NCBI RefSeq assembly: GCF_021261325.1
Contig: NZ_JAJSBI010000007.1
Span: 248,001-312,000 of the forward strand
Source of the DNA: Streptomyces guryensis
GTDB taxonomy: Bacteria > Actinomycetota > Actinomycetes > Streptomycetales > Streptomycetaceae
Reading direction: 5' to 3'
DNA: 64,000 bases
Program-made: the position numbers and the translations under genes
Shown here: positions 17,129-25,547 of the stretch, in pieces
How the letters are laid out: the number at the start of each line of letters is the position of its first letter
Position numbering within the stretch: position 1 is the stretch's first letter
Notes under the pieces: model-generated
The model's database searches: none
Told to the model about the DNA's origin: nothing
The model's input: only the letters and a program-made list of their open reading frames with translations

Positions 17129-17202
17129 GCCGCCTTAGCTCAGATGGCCAGAGCAACGCACTCGTAATGCGTAGGTCTCGGGTTCGAATCCCGAAGGCGG
17201 CT
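17129..17202 (+). tRNA. tRNA-Thr (anticodon CGT)
   Basis: The 74-nt cloverleaf pairs acceptor GCCGCCT (17129-17135) with AGGCGGC (17195-17201). The anticodon arm is ACGCA-CTCGTAA-TGCGT with anticodon CGT. The T arm is CGGG-TTCGAAT-CCCG. CCA is not encoded. It reads ACG codons. Its 3' half is the integration site of two mobile elements. Because the 3' end is restored at the junction, the gene stays intact. Confidence 0.97.
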
Positions 17203-17203
17203 C
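17161..17203 (+). repeat. Att core repeat, copy A (within tRNA-Thr)
   Basis: The 43-bp stretch runs from CTCGTAATGCG (anticodon loop) to GGCGGCTC. It is repeated exactly at 48955-48997 and 63281-63323. This copy is the junction of the chromosome with element 1. Confidence 0.95.
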
Positions 17204-17210
17204 CGGCAAA

Positions 17211-17243
17211 GGCCAGGTCACATAGCCCGTGACCTGGCCTTTT
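17211..17243 (+). terminator. tRNA-Thr terminator
   Basis: GGCCAGGTCAC (17211-17221) pairs perfectly with GTGACCTGGCC (17229-17239) and is followed by TTTT. A hairpin with the same CCAGGTC/GACCTGG core follows each of the other two att copies. Confidence 0.9.
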
Positions 17244-17294
17244 GTGTTGCTCGGGGCATGACGCGTCACACGGCCGGGATGCCGCGAGATGGCT

Positions 17295-17317
17295 TGCGTG
17301 AGCGATGCGTGAGCGGA
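17295..17317 (+). repeat. Element 1 end repeat, left
   Basis: This 23-bp sequence contains GCGTGAGCG twice, separated by AT. An identical copy in the same orientation lies at 48817-48839. Their place 91 bp and 116 bp inside the two att sites suggests arm-type integrase binding sites. Confidence 0.7.
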
Positions 17318-17330
17318 GCGGTCCGGTGCC

Positions 17331-18935
17331 CTACTTCTTGGGCTTCTTCCGCTTGCTTTTCCTCTTGGCCCTGGCCTCGGCTTTCGCCTTGTCCTTGGCC
17401 TTCTTGGCGGCCTTGCGGGCGGCCTCCTCCGCCTCGGTCTTCCGCTGAAGCGGGACCAGCTTGGCGGTGGCCTCGGCGGCGTTCTTGCCGACCTGCGGCA
17501 GGACGCTCTGGTAAATGTCCCGCGTGATCCGGGTGTCGCTGTGCCCGAGCGTGTCCGACACGATCTTCACGTCGATGCCGGCGGCGAGCATGAGCGTGGC
17601 CGCGCCGTGCCGGAGGTCATGGAGCCGAATCGGTGGGAGCCCGGAGGCGGCGACGAGGCGCTCGAAGAGGTCGGTCATCTTCCCGGGGTGGAGCCAGGAG
17701 CCGTCTTCCTGGGTGAAGACCATGCCGGTCTCGACCCAGGCTGATTCCCATTCCTCGCGGTCCGCATCCTGCTGTTCGCGATGCCGCTTCAGGACGTTGA
17801 CGGTGTCGTCGTCGAGCGCGACCACTCGGAAGCCGCTGTCCGTCTTGGGTTCGGAGGTCTCGACCTCCCACCCGTCCTGGACGAGCTGGGCGGAGACGGT
17901 CAGGGAGTGGTCATCAAGGTTGGTCTCCGACCAGGGCTGCGCGCATGCCTCGCCCCGCCGCAGGCCGCGGAAGGCAATCAGGTGCCACATCGCGTACAGC
18001 CGGTCCTCCGCGAGGAAGTCGAGGAACGCGCCGGTCTGTTCGGGTGTCCAGACCATGACGGGGGAGGGCTTCTCGCCCGTCTGCTCCCACCTGGCGACCC
18101 GCGCGTCGGTCCACACCAGGGCCTTCGGCTTGCGAACGGGGTCGAGCTCGACGTGGGCGGCCGGGTTGAAGGTGAGGATCTGCTGGCCGATCGCGTCGTT
18201 CAACGCAGACCGCAGCGTGGCCTTGATACGCAGCCGGGTAGCCGGGCCGGTCACACGCCGGAACGGCGGCATGGCGTCGATCGCCGTCTTCATCACCTTG
18301 CGGCGGGCGCGGTTGTCCAGGCCCTTCCACGGCACGGTGGCCAACTCCTCGACCGCGGCCCGGCGCTGGGCGTTCTGCTCCAGGATCTCGGCATTGGCGT
18401 CGGAGATGGCCGTGAACATGTCGCTGAGATGGCTCACGCGCAGCCGGTCGAGACGGTGGTGGCCGATCCGAGGCTTCAAGTGGAACCGGATATCGGTCTC
18501 GTAGCGGCTGAGTCCCGACTTGCGGATGCGCTTGCCGTCGAGCCACCGGTCGAGCCACTCGCCGACGGTCAGGCGGCCGATCAGGTCCTGACCGGACTTC
18601 AGGCGCCGGCGGGTCTCCTCGACATCCGGCAGTGGCGACTTCTCGTCGCCGACCTCCTCCAGCATGGCGGCGATCAGCGTCATGCCCTCGGGGTCGTCGG
18701 TGTCGGCGAGGCCGAGCAGGGCGCGTATGTGGTCGAGGTCGGCCTGGGCGGCCTTGAGGCTCTCGTAGCCGGCGCGGCTGAAGGAGCGGCGGGTGCCGTC
18801 TTCGCGGGGCGGGAGCTCCTGGCGTATGGAGTACGAGCCGTGCTTGCGGCTGGAGAGCTTCGGGCACTGCTTGCCGAGCGGCTTGCCGGTGTGGGGGTCG
18901 CGGCAGTAGCAGCGGCGGTGGGTGGAACCCTTCAA
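17331..18935 (-). CDS. Tyrosine recombinase (integrase) of element 1
   Basis: The 534-residue site-specific recombinase has the catalytic set R in FRGLRRGEA (about 322-325), H-x-x-R in LHDLRHGAATLMLAAG (about 438-443), LGHSDTRITRDIY, and the nucleophile Tyr near 474. The N-terminus carries an Arm-binding region with Cys/His residues (CYCRDPHTGKPLGKQCP). Residues about 105-210 are the core-binding domain. The last 45 residues are a Lys/Ala-rich tail. It is of the actinobacterial pSAM2/SLP1-like class. The gene lies next to attL and reads toward the tRNA. It overlaps the upstream XRE gene by 4 bp (ATGA), so the two are co-translated. Confidence 0.95.
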   Translation of the reverse strand: MKGSTHRRCYCRDPHTGKPLGKQCPKLSSRKHGSYSIRQELPPREDGTRRSFSRAGYESLKAAQADLDHIRALLGLADTDDPEGMTLIAAMLEEVGDEKSPLPDVEETRRRLKSGQDLIGRLTVGEWLDRWLDGKRIRKSGLSRYETDIRFHLKPRIGHHRLDRLRVSHLSDMFTAISDANAEILEQNAQRRAAVEELATVPWKGLDNRARRKVMKTAIDAMPPFRRVTGPATRLRIKATLRSALNDAIGQQILTFNPAAHVELDPVRKPKALVWTDARVARWEQTGEKPSPVMVWTPEQTGAFLDFLAEDRLYAMWHLIAFRGLRRGEACAQPWSETNLDDHSLTVSAQLVQDGWEVETSEPKTDSGFRVVALDDDTVNVLKRHREQQDADREEWESAWVETGMVFTQEDGSWLHPGKMTDLFERLVAASGLPPIRLHDLRHGAATLMLAAGIDVKIVSDTLGHSDTRITRDIYQSVLPQVGKNAAEATAKLVPLQRKTEAEEAARKAAKKAKDKAKAEARAKRKSKRKKPKK

Positions 18936-19624
18936 AGGTCGTTCTCCTCGGTGGGGTCGGTATCGGGTGGCGGGTCGACGTCGGCGAGCGGCGAGGGCAG
19001 GTGGGGTGGGGTGCCGTCGGCTTCGCGGATGGCGTCGCGGTGGCGGCGTAGTTCGTGCTTGGCGTTGGCGGCCTGGTCGGCGTACCGGGCCAAGGCGCGC
19101 TCGGCTGCTTCCCGTTGGACGCGGTTGGGGGCGGTCTTTACCTTCCAGCGTTCGTAGTCCTCGCTCTCCACGGCGGCCAGGGCCGAGCGGAGTTCGAGGT
19201 CATGGGCGAGGAAGTGGTCGAGCATGTGATCGGTGGCGTCTTCGGCCGGAGAGTTGCCGGTGAACCATTGCAGGGCGTCCCAGGCCGGTTGCGGGTCTTG
19301 GTAGGGGAGTTGGCGGATGTCGTCGACGTAGCCGACGGGGTAGATCAGGCTGATCGGGGACATGCGCAGGGCCTTCGCGAGGACCATGACCTCGACCAGG
19401 GGGAGGACAGCGCGGCGGCCGGACTCCATGTTGGCGATCACGTTGCGCGGGATCGGGTAGCCGATCTCCTCGCACCTGTCGGCGAGATCCTGTGCGCTCC
19501 ACCGCAGTTCCCTCCGTCGTCTGCGGACCTCGCCGGCCACGGTGGCCATGACGTGGTCCTCCCATTCGAGGTCGTCGGCCTCGGTGTCTTCCTCGTATCC
19601 ATGGTCGGAACGGCGTTGTGTCAT
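18932..19624 (-). CDS. XRE-family transcriptional regulator
   Basis: The 230-residue protein has a helix-turn-helix at about residues 30-85 (VRRRRRELRWSAQDLADRC, then IPRNVIANMESGRR). The C-terminus is charged, helical and proline-rich. The ATG at 19624 abuts an AT-rich spacer that separates it from the divergent excisionase-like gene. It is co-transcribed with the integrase gene through a 4-bp overlap. Inferred role: repressor of the element, controlling integration and excision. Confidence 0.85.
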   Translation of the reverse strand: MTQRRSDHGYEEDTEADDLEWEDHVMATVAGEVRRRRRELRWSAQDLADRCEEIGYPIPRNVIANMESGRRAVLPLVEVMVLAKALRMSPISLIYPVGYVDDIRQLPYQDPQPAWDALQWFTGNSPAEDATDHMLDHFLAHDLELRSALAAVESEDYERWKVKTAPNRVQREAAERALARYADQAANAKHELRRHRDAIREADGTPPHLPSPLADVDPPPDTDPTEENDL

Positions 19625-19703
19625 GAAGACACATTAACTTGCCTAGCGTTGATTCCATGACCTGGAGACGAGCGCGATCGTCGTGTTCGCCGAGGGCTCA
19701 GTC

Positions 19704-19949
19704 ATGGATGGAGTGCGTATGCGTGAGAACGAACCCGCCGGCCGGGCGAAGGGTATGAGCCGAGAGGAGCTACTGGAGCTTCCCGCTGCTGTTGACCTGG
19801 ACACCGGCAACCGGGCGCTGGGCCTGGGGCGGAGCAAGGGCTACGAGCTGGCCAAGCGCGGTCAGTACCCGTGCAAGGTCCTGCGGCTGGGCAAGGCGTA
19901 CCGCGTCGTGACCGCCGACCTGTTGAACCTGCTCGGCCTGGCCGCATGA
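19704..19949 (+). CDS. Excisionase-like HTH DNA-binding protein
   Basis: The small protein is about 81 residues from ATG 19704; ATG 19719 is also possible, with GGAG at 19710-19713. It shows the pattern of helix_turn_helix_17/excisionase proteins: DTGNRALGLGRSKGYELAKRGQYPCKVLRLGKAYRV, then a short helix. Such proteins bend DNA at att sites and favour excision in integrative plasmids. It is divergent from the XRE-integrase pair, as expected for Xis. Confidence 0.8.
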   Translation: MDGVRMRENEPAGRAKGMSREELLELPAAVDLDTGNRALGLGRSKGYELAKRGQYPCKVLRLGKAYRVVTADLLNLLGLAA

Positions 19950-20063
19950 CGACCCGAGCTCATAGCAGACGCTTCTGCGCTGAGCTGACACAGAAACGCT
20001 GGACTGTGTCGGGGCGTGGACGTACTGTCCGTGTTCCCTCGCCCCGGTCAGGGAAGCGAGAAA

Positions 20064-20089
20064 GCCCCCGGCGCGCCAACGCCGGAGGC
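20064..20089 (+). promoter_or_regulatory. Hairpin in the leader of the DUF3631 gene
   Basis: GCCCCCGGCG (20064-20073) pairs with CGCCGGAGGC (20080-20089) with one mismatch, in the context GAAAGCC...GGCTCC. Similar leader hairpins occur before replication genes of Streptomyces integrative elements. It could be an attenuator or terminator. Confidence 0.5.
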
Positions 20090-20176
20090 TCCGCACACTC
20101 CACTGCCCGCATACCAACGAACGACCTGCGTGAGTCGGGCCTGCATGCCCGACGTCACCGGAAAAGGAGCTGCCCT

Positions 20177-21460
20177 GTGCAACCTACGACACCCGAGCCC
20201 TATTCCGCACCCGGCAAAGCGGTATGGCCGACGGTCGCGGTGCCCGGCCGGCCCGGGCACGCGCCCGAAGCCGCCCCGGCGGCCGACGGCGGGGCGCCGG
20301 ATACGGTTGCGGTAAATCAGCCCGCCGAGGAGGCGGTGCCGGACGCGGAGCCGACGTACGGCTCCGAGCTGCTGAACGAACTGCGGTCCCAGGTAGCCCA
20401 GTTCGTGATCCTGCCCTCCCAGCAGGCGCTACACGCGGTCACGCTGTGGGTGGCGGCGACGCACCTGCAGCCCGCGTGGCAGCACGCACCGCGCCTGGCG
20501 GTGGTCGGGCCGGCGAAGCGGTGCGGCAAGTCACGGCTCCTGGACGTGCTCACCGAGACGGTCCACGAGCCGATGCTCACCATCAACACCACGCCCGCGG
20601 CGATCTTCCGCTCCATCACCGACGAACCGCCCACCCTGCTGGTGGACGAGGCCGACACCATCTTCGGCACGCCGAAGCAGGCGGAGAAGAACGAGGAGAT
20701 GCGTGGTCTGCTCAACGCCGGCCACCAGCGCAACCGGTACGTCACCCGCGTCGTAGGCAACGACCACATCCCGCACCGGTTCGCCACCTTCGCCATGGCC
20801 GCCCTGGCCGGGATCGGCGACCTGCCCGACACGATCATGGACCGGTCGGTGGTGATCCGGATGCGCCGCCGGGCCGAGGGCGAGAGCGTCAAGCCCTTCC
20901 GCTCCCGCCGTGACACCCCGGCCCTGCACGACCTGCGCGACCGCATCGCCGCATGGACACGGCCGCTGCTGGACGAGGCCGCCGACATGGAACCGGTAAT
21001 GCCGGTGGAGGACCGAGCCGCCGATACCTGGGAACCCCTGGTGATCGTCGCCGACCTGGCCGCCGGGCCCTGGCCACGCCTCGCCCGCGCGGCGTGCGCG
21101 CAGATGGTCAGGGCCGAAGCGGAGGCCGAGGAGGACCACCCCAGCTCAGCGCGGATCCTGGCCGATATCCGCCGGGTCTTCGTAGCCCAGCGCGAGGTCG
21201 ACAGCCTCTCCACGGACGAACTCCTGCACCACCTGCGCCAGGACCTGGAAGGCCCGTGGGCGGAGTGGGGTCGCAAGGGACTGGGCCCGCGTGAGCTCGG
21301 CTCGCTGCTGCGCGCCTTCGACATCAGGCCCGGCAACGTCCGCCTTGCCGACGGAACCCAGCGCAAGGGCTACACACGCAACAAGTTCCTCGACGCATGG
21401 CGGCGCTACTGCCCGACCGTCCACCCGGTCGACACCGGCCCCGCGCGCAGCGAGGGCTGA
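20177..21460 (+). CDS. DUF3631 P-loop ATPase, probable replication protein
   Basis: The 427-residue protein starts with GTG 20177. AAGGAG at 20164-20169 sits 7 bp upstream and decides the start. The P-loop-like motif VVGPAKRCGKSRLL lies at about 110-122 and the Walker B motif PTLLVDEADTIFG at about 152-164. The remainder matches the DUF3631 family (RATFAM-like segment RFATFAMAALAGIGDLPDTIMDRSVVIRMRRR). DUF3631 is often attached to primase/helicase proteins of phages and actinobacterial elements. It probably drives or loads replication at the iteron-like region immediately downstream. Confidence 0.8.
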   Translation: MQPTTPEPYSAPGKAVWPTVAVPGRPGHAPEAAPAADGGAPDTVAVNQPAEEAVPDAEPTYGSELLNELRSQVAQFVILPSQQALHAVTLWVAATHLQPAWQHAPRLAVVGPAKRCGKSRLLDVLTETVHEPMLTINTTPAAIFRSITDEPPTLLVDEADTIFGTPKQAEKNEEMRGLLNAGHQRNRYVTRVVGNDHIPHRFATFAMAALAGIGDLPDTIMDRSVVIRMRRRAEGESVKPFRSRRDTPALHDLRDRIAAWTRPLLDEAADMEPVMPVEDRAADTWEPLVIVADLAAGPWPRLARAACAQMVRAEAEAEEDHPSSARILADIRRVFVAQREVDSLSTDELLHHLRQDLEGPWAEWGRKGLGPRELGSLLRAFDIRPGNVRLADGTQRKGYTRNKFLDAWRRYCPTVHPVDTGPARSEG

Positions 21461-21852
21461 GCCTCCCAGTCCCCGGTTGCCGTCCTTGCCGTCCCTGCCG
21501 TAATCCCGCAGGTCAAACGGCATGCAGGCAAGACGGCAACCGGGGTCAGGACGGCAACGCGATCATGACCGGCGTTGCTGCCCGCCGGGACGCCGCCCAC
21601 ATCCGTCTTGTGCCGTCCCGGACGTCCCCGCCGTATCACCGCAGGTCACAGCACATGCGGCCGGGACGGCAAGACGGATGCGAACCGTCCGCGGCCACCG
21701 AACCGCAGCACCCGCCGCCCGTGTGTGCCCCCAGGACGCTCCGACGCCGCCAGGACGGAACATCGACCCTTCTGCCGTACCGGTCCTGACCTGCGCTTGC
21801 AACGGCCAAGACGGCAAAGACGGACCACGCCACCACCCCAGGAGAACCCCGC
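21461..21852 (+). other. Iteron-like region, candidate replication origin
   Basis: This gene-free 390 bp has TTGCCGTC at 21477 and 21486 and a variant, CTGCCGTA, at 21495. GACGGCAA (the reverse complement of TTGCCGTC) occurs at 21532, 21550, 21665 and 21810. The segment around CCGCAGGTCA also occurs twice (near 21507 and 21641), followed by related sequence. Clustered inverted 8-mers next to a replication-type ATPase suggest an origin. The alternative is an operator region for the downstream gene. Confidence 0.5.
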
Positions 21853-22719
21853 TTGACCACCCTCTCCACACCCACCCACCGGGACCATCGCCCTGGCGAA
21901 GGACGGCCGATGACGAGCAAGCAGGCTGCTGAGCGGTACGCGCTCGTCGCGGCGGGCGTTGTCATCGTGGCGCTCACCGCCGGCGGATTCTGGCTGTCGT
22001 ACGCGCACCTCGCCGAGGTCGCCGGACAGCACGGCCTCAAGAACTCCCCCGTCCGCCAGTGGGCCTGGCCCGCGACCCTGGACGCCTTCATCGTCGCGGG
22101 TGAACTCCTCATGCTCCGCGCGGGTCTGCGCCGCATCGCCGACGGCTGGGCCATCGCCCTCACCGCCACCGGATCGATCGGTTCCATCGCCCTCAACGTG
22201 GCCGGGGTCAACGGCACAGGCAACGCCGGCGCCGTGCCTCTCCTCGACTACGTGGTCGCCGCGGTTCCCCCGACCGCCGCGCTGCTGGCCTTCGGCGTCC
22301 TGATGCGGCAGATCCACCAGCTCGTCGCAGACCCACCCGACGCCACCGAACGCCACAACGGTCTCCCGCAGCCAGCCGGTCTCGACGTGGCGGACGGTCA
22401 GGCCGACGTGGCTCGGGGTGCTGCCGAGGTGGCGCAGGGCGCCGCCACTGTGACGGAAACCCCGCAGTCTTCCGCCGAGCCGGAAGACCAGAAGCCCAGC
22501 GCTGTGTCCGACGAGTACCTCGCGATTGCCCGCACCGCGCCACTGGGACGCGGAGACCGTGCCTCGCGCCGCCACATCGAAGCGACGATCCGCGGCAAGG
22601 GCCTCCCGATCGGCAGGGCCGACGCGGAAAAGCTCAAGGACGTCCTGCAAGCCGAACTCGATGAGGCCACCTCTCAGCGGCAGGACGACCTCGGCATGAC
22701 CCCCGCTGGCGCTCCCTGA
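21853..22719 (+). CDS. DUF2637/SpdB-like plasmid membrane protein
   Basis: The 288-residue protein starts with TTG 21853 and has AGGAG at 21840-21844. Four hydrophobic segments lie in the first 150 residues: YALVAAGVVIVALTAGGFWL, WPATLDAFIVAGELLMLRAG, AIALTATGSIGSIALNVAGV and LLDYVVAAVPPTAALLAFGV. A cytoplasmic tail rich in Ala, Glu and Gln follows and ends in a region that looks like a small DNA-binding helix bundle. Proteins of this architecture in Streptomyces plasmids (SpdB type) help intramycelial spread. The exact role here is inferred. Confidence 0.75.
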   Translation: MTTLSTPTHRDHRPGEGRPMTSKQAAERYALVAAGVVIVALTAGGFWLSYAHLAEVAGQHGLKNSPVRQWAWPATLDAFIVAGELLMLRAGLRRIADGWAIALTATGSIGSIALNVAGVNGTGNAGAVPLLDYVVAAVPPTAALLAFGVLMRQIHQLVADPPDATERHNGLPQPAGLDVADGQADVARGAAEVAQGAATVTETPQSSAEPEDQKPSAVSDEYLAIARTAPLGRGDRASRRHIEATIRGKGLPIGRADAEKLKDVLQAELDEATSQRQDDLGMTPAGAP

Positions 22720-22755
22720 GCCCCCGCGCTCCCATCGCTCCGGCGCAACTCGCAT

Positions 22756-22789
22756 CGCTCGTCCCCGCGCAAATCCGCGGGGACGAGCG
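22756..22789 (+). other. Perfect 14-bp hairpin upstream of the mob genes (candidate oriT or terminator)
   Basis: CGCTCGTCCCCGCG (22756-22769) pairs with CGCGGGGACGAGCG (22776-22789) around the loop CAAATC. There is no T tract. It sits in the 187-bp spacer just before the MobC/relaxase pair, where oriT is commonly found. Confidence 0.5.
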
Positions 22790-22906
22790 ACCGCACCGCA
22801 ACGAGTCAACCCGACACCGCCGCTCCACCCGTCCTCGCCCTGACAGGTATGGGACGAGGCCGACCGGTCACTGACCAGCCATCAACACCCCATGGAGAAC
22901 AACCTC

Positions 22907-23560
22907 ATGCACAACCAGCACCACGAACCCCCATCGCACCAGCAGCAGATGACCACCACCCCAGCCACCAGCGCGCCAGCAAGGTATCCCGCTGGACCGT
23001 CCAAGGACGGCCGCAACGGGGAATCCTCCGCCCCGGGGGTGGCGGAGGACCTCGGGCGCCAGGGGGCACCCGAGGAGGAGCAGTCCGCCGACACCGTCGC
23101 CGCCCAGCTGCCGCGCGCCGCCGAAGCCGCCGCGCTGCACCGTGTCGCCCGACGTCGCAAGCCTGACCCGAACGGCCAGCGCAAGCAGCGTGTCGACGCC
23201 CGCTACAGCGTCGACGAGAAAACCGAGATCCTCGCCATAGCGCGGTCGCTGAACATCGCCGGCGCCCACTACGTCGGCGCCGTCGTCATGGCCCACGTCC
23301 AGGGCGACCTCGCCCTGCCCGGCCAGCGCACCCCGCTCGACGACTACATCGACGAGCTGACCGCCCTGCGCCGCGAGGTCGCCAAGATCGGCCACAACAT
23401 CAACCAGATCGCCAAGAAGCTCAACTCCGGCGGCCATCCACAACCTGTGGACACCGTCGTCCTGGCCCAGGGCGAACACACCCTGACCGCGGTCGGCACC
23501 ACCGTCCGCCACATCGCCACAGCCGCGAACCAGGCCGTCGCCAAGAAGGCGGCCTGGTGA
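22907..23560 (+). CDS. MobC-like relaxosome accessory protein
   Basis: The 217-residue protein starts at ATG 22907, with GGAGAA at 22894-22899; an ATG at 22892 is also in frame. The first 85 residues are low complexity (His, Gln, Ala, Pro). The C-terminal 120 residues look like a ribbon-helix-helix MobC domain: RKQRVDARYSVDEKTEILAI, then DELTALRREVAKIGHNINQI and AKKLNSGG. Such proteins bind oriT and help the relaxase nick. The stop codon overlaps the relaxase start by 4 bp (GTGA). Confidence 0.82.
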   Translation: MHNQHHEPPSHQQQMTTTPATSAPARYPAGPSKDGRNGESSAPGVAEDLGRQGAPEEEQSADTVAAQLPRAAEAAALHRVARRRKPDPNGQRKQRVDARYSVDEKTEILAIARSLNIAGAHYVGAVVMAHVQGDLALPGQRTPLDDYIDELTALRREVAKIGHNINQIAKKLNSGGHPQPVDTVVLAQGEHTLTAVGTTVRHIATAANQAVAKKAAW

Positions 23561-25293
23561 TCGCGAAGATCCGCAGCGGCAAGGAGACCGCCGGATTGAT
23601 TCGGTATCTGTTCGACACGAAGAAGGCCAAGGACCACACCGACCCCCATCTGGTCGCCTCCTGGGACGGCTTCGCCCCCGACCCCGGCCGCGCCGACGAC
23701 TTCGACGCCACCAGGAGGCTCCTCGTGGCCGACCTGGACCTGCACGTCAAGCAGGCCCGGCGGCTGGGCCGCGCGCCCGAGCAGCACGTGTGGCACTGCT
23801 CGATCCGCGCCGCCGAGAGTGACCGCATCCTCAGCGACGAGGAGTGGGCCGACATCGCCCGCCGCGTTGTGGCGGCCACCGGCATAGCACCGCAAGGCGA
23901 TTCGGACGGATGCCGCTGGGTCGCCGTCCGCCACGCCCCCGACCACATCCACATCGCCGCCACCAAGGTCCGGGCGGACCTGCGCACAGCACGCCACTGG
24001 AACGACTACCACACCGCCGACCGTGAACTCGCCGCCATCGAGAAGGAATACGGCCTGCTCCAAGTCGTCCGTGGTGACCGCACCGCTGCAAAGCGGACCA
24101 CCCGTGCCGAGCAGGAGAAGGCCCGCCGCGCCGGCCAGGAGAAGCCCGCCCGCGAACGGCTGCGCGCCACCGTGCGCACCGCCGTGGCCGCCGCCACCAG
24201 CGTGGAGGAGTTCGTCCACCTGCTCAACCACCTCGACGGCGTGCTCGTCGAGGTCGTCCACTTCCCCTCGGGTGACGTGCGCGGCTACAAGGTCGCCAGC
24301 GAAGACACCACCACCGCCGACCACGAGCCCGTCTGGTTCTCCGGCTCCGAACTCGCCCCGGACCTCTCCTTCCCCAAGATCCAAAAGCGCCTGGAGAACA
24401 TCGACCCACAGTCCGCCGACCAGCCAGGCCAGCGCAGGCCCAACCCCTTCCACCAGGCCACCGCCGCCGCCGAACGCATCCCCCACCACCTCGACCAGAC
24501 GGACGACGAAGCCTCCCAGGCCCACCTCGCCGCCTTCGGCGAAGCCCTCGACGCCCTCCCCCTCCTCGCACCCCAGACCCTGCGCCCCCAACTCCGAGAG
24601 GCAGCGACCGCGTTCGAGCGTGCCACCCGCTCTCGCATCCGGGCCGAACACCACCACGCCCGCGCCCTGCGCGGCGCCGTACGCGCCATGCTCCGCGAGC
24701 CCGCCCCCAAGGACGGCGCCGCCCTGGCCGTGTTCCTCGACGCCGCAATCCTCGTGGTCGTTGCCGCTGCCCGCTGGCACCAGCTCCGTCACCACGACCA
24801 GCAGGTCGCCGCCGCCCAGCAGACACTGCTCCACCTCCAGGCCGCCTACGACCAAGCCGCAGCCGCACCCCTGGCCGCCCTCGCGCAGCGCCAGCCACCC
24901 CAGCAGACCGTGGAACGGCAGATCCGCCGCCTACGCCAGGCCGTGCCCGAGCACGCCGAGCAGATCATCGAAGACCCCGCTTTCGCGGCTCTCACCACCG
25001 CCCTCGCCGAGGCAGAAGCAGCCGGACACGACCCGGAACAGCTCCTCCAGCAAGTCGCCGACCAGCGCGCCCTGAACGACGCCCGCCGCCCCGCACGAGT
25101 CCTGACCTGGCGCATCCAACGCCTCAGCAAAAGGCCGGCATCCAGCACACAAGCCCGCGCAGCACAAGCCCACAGCCCAGCACGGGCCGACAGCCCAGCC
25201 TGGGCCGACAGCGCAGCACGGCGCCCCGAAACTCCAGAACACACGGCAGCAGCCGCCCCCGCCCCGCAGCCGTCACAGGCACGGCGGCGCTGA
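23557..25293 (+). CDS. MobA/VirD2-type relaxase (MOB_P-like)
   Basis: The 578-residue relaxase starts with GTG 23557, translationally coupled to the MobC-like gene. The relaxase domain occupies roughly residues 1-180. The histidine metal-binding motif is HAPDHIHIAATKV (about 128-140), and a tyrosine-containing N-terminus (AGLIRYLFDTK) provides the nicking Tyr. The C-terminal half is Ala/Glu/Arg-rich and helical. It nicks oriT and pilots the strand. No coupling protein or type IV secretion gene is present, so transfer would need a helper element. Confidence 0.88.
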   Translation: MIAKIRSGKETAGLIRYLFDTKKAKDHTDPHLVASWDGFAPDPGRADDFDATRRLLVADLDLHVKQARRLGRAPEQHVWHCSIRAAESDRILSDEEWADIARRVVAATGIAPQGDSDGCRWVAVRHAPDHIHIAATKVRADLRTARHWNDYHTADRELAAIEKEYGLLQVVRGDRTAAKRTTRAEQEKARRAGQEKPARERLRATVRTAVAAATSVEEFVHLLNHLDGVLVEVVHFPSGDVRGYKVASEDTTTADHEPVWFSGSELAPDLSFPKIQKRLENIDPQSADQPGQRRPNPFHQATAAAERIPHHLDQTDDEASQAHLAAFGEALDALPLLAPQTLRPQLREAATAFERATRSRIRAEHHHARALRGAVRAMLREPAPKDGAALAVFLDAAILVVVAAARWHQLRHHDQQVAAAQQTLLHLQAAYDQAAAAPLAALAQRQPPQQTVERQIRRLRQAVPEHAEQIIEDPAFAALTTALAEAEAAGHDPEQLLQQVADQRALNDARRPARVLTWRIQRLSKRPASSTQARAAQAHSPARADSPAWADSAARRPETPEHTAAAAPAPQPSQARRR

Positions 25294-25354
25294 TCACGAT
25301 CTCAGCTGCGGGCGGTGACGCGCGGGGAGACGCCAGAACAAGGCACCGCAGCAC

Positions 25355-25389
25355 GAAGCCGGGCTCCCCCAACTGGGAGGCCCGGCTTC
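25355..25389 (+). terminator. Terminator after the mob operon
   Basis: GAAGCCGGGCTCCC (25355-25368) pairs with GGGAGGCCCGGCTTC (25375-25389), with a single bulged base and the loop CCAACT. Confidence 0.8.
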
Positions 25390-25547
25390 ACCGTGTGGGA
25401 GGCCCTGGAACTGCTGGAGCGTCCAGGAGCCGGTCGAATGTGCTCTCCGACAGCACCCGGCACAGCACCAGCGCACTGGACTGAGGGAATCGGCGAACAC
25501 GGCGACAAAGTCATGCGCGCCGGCGCCTAACGACGCCGACAGGGAGG

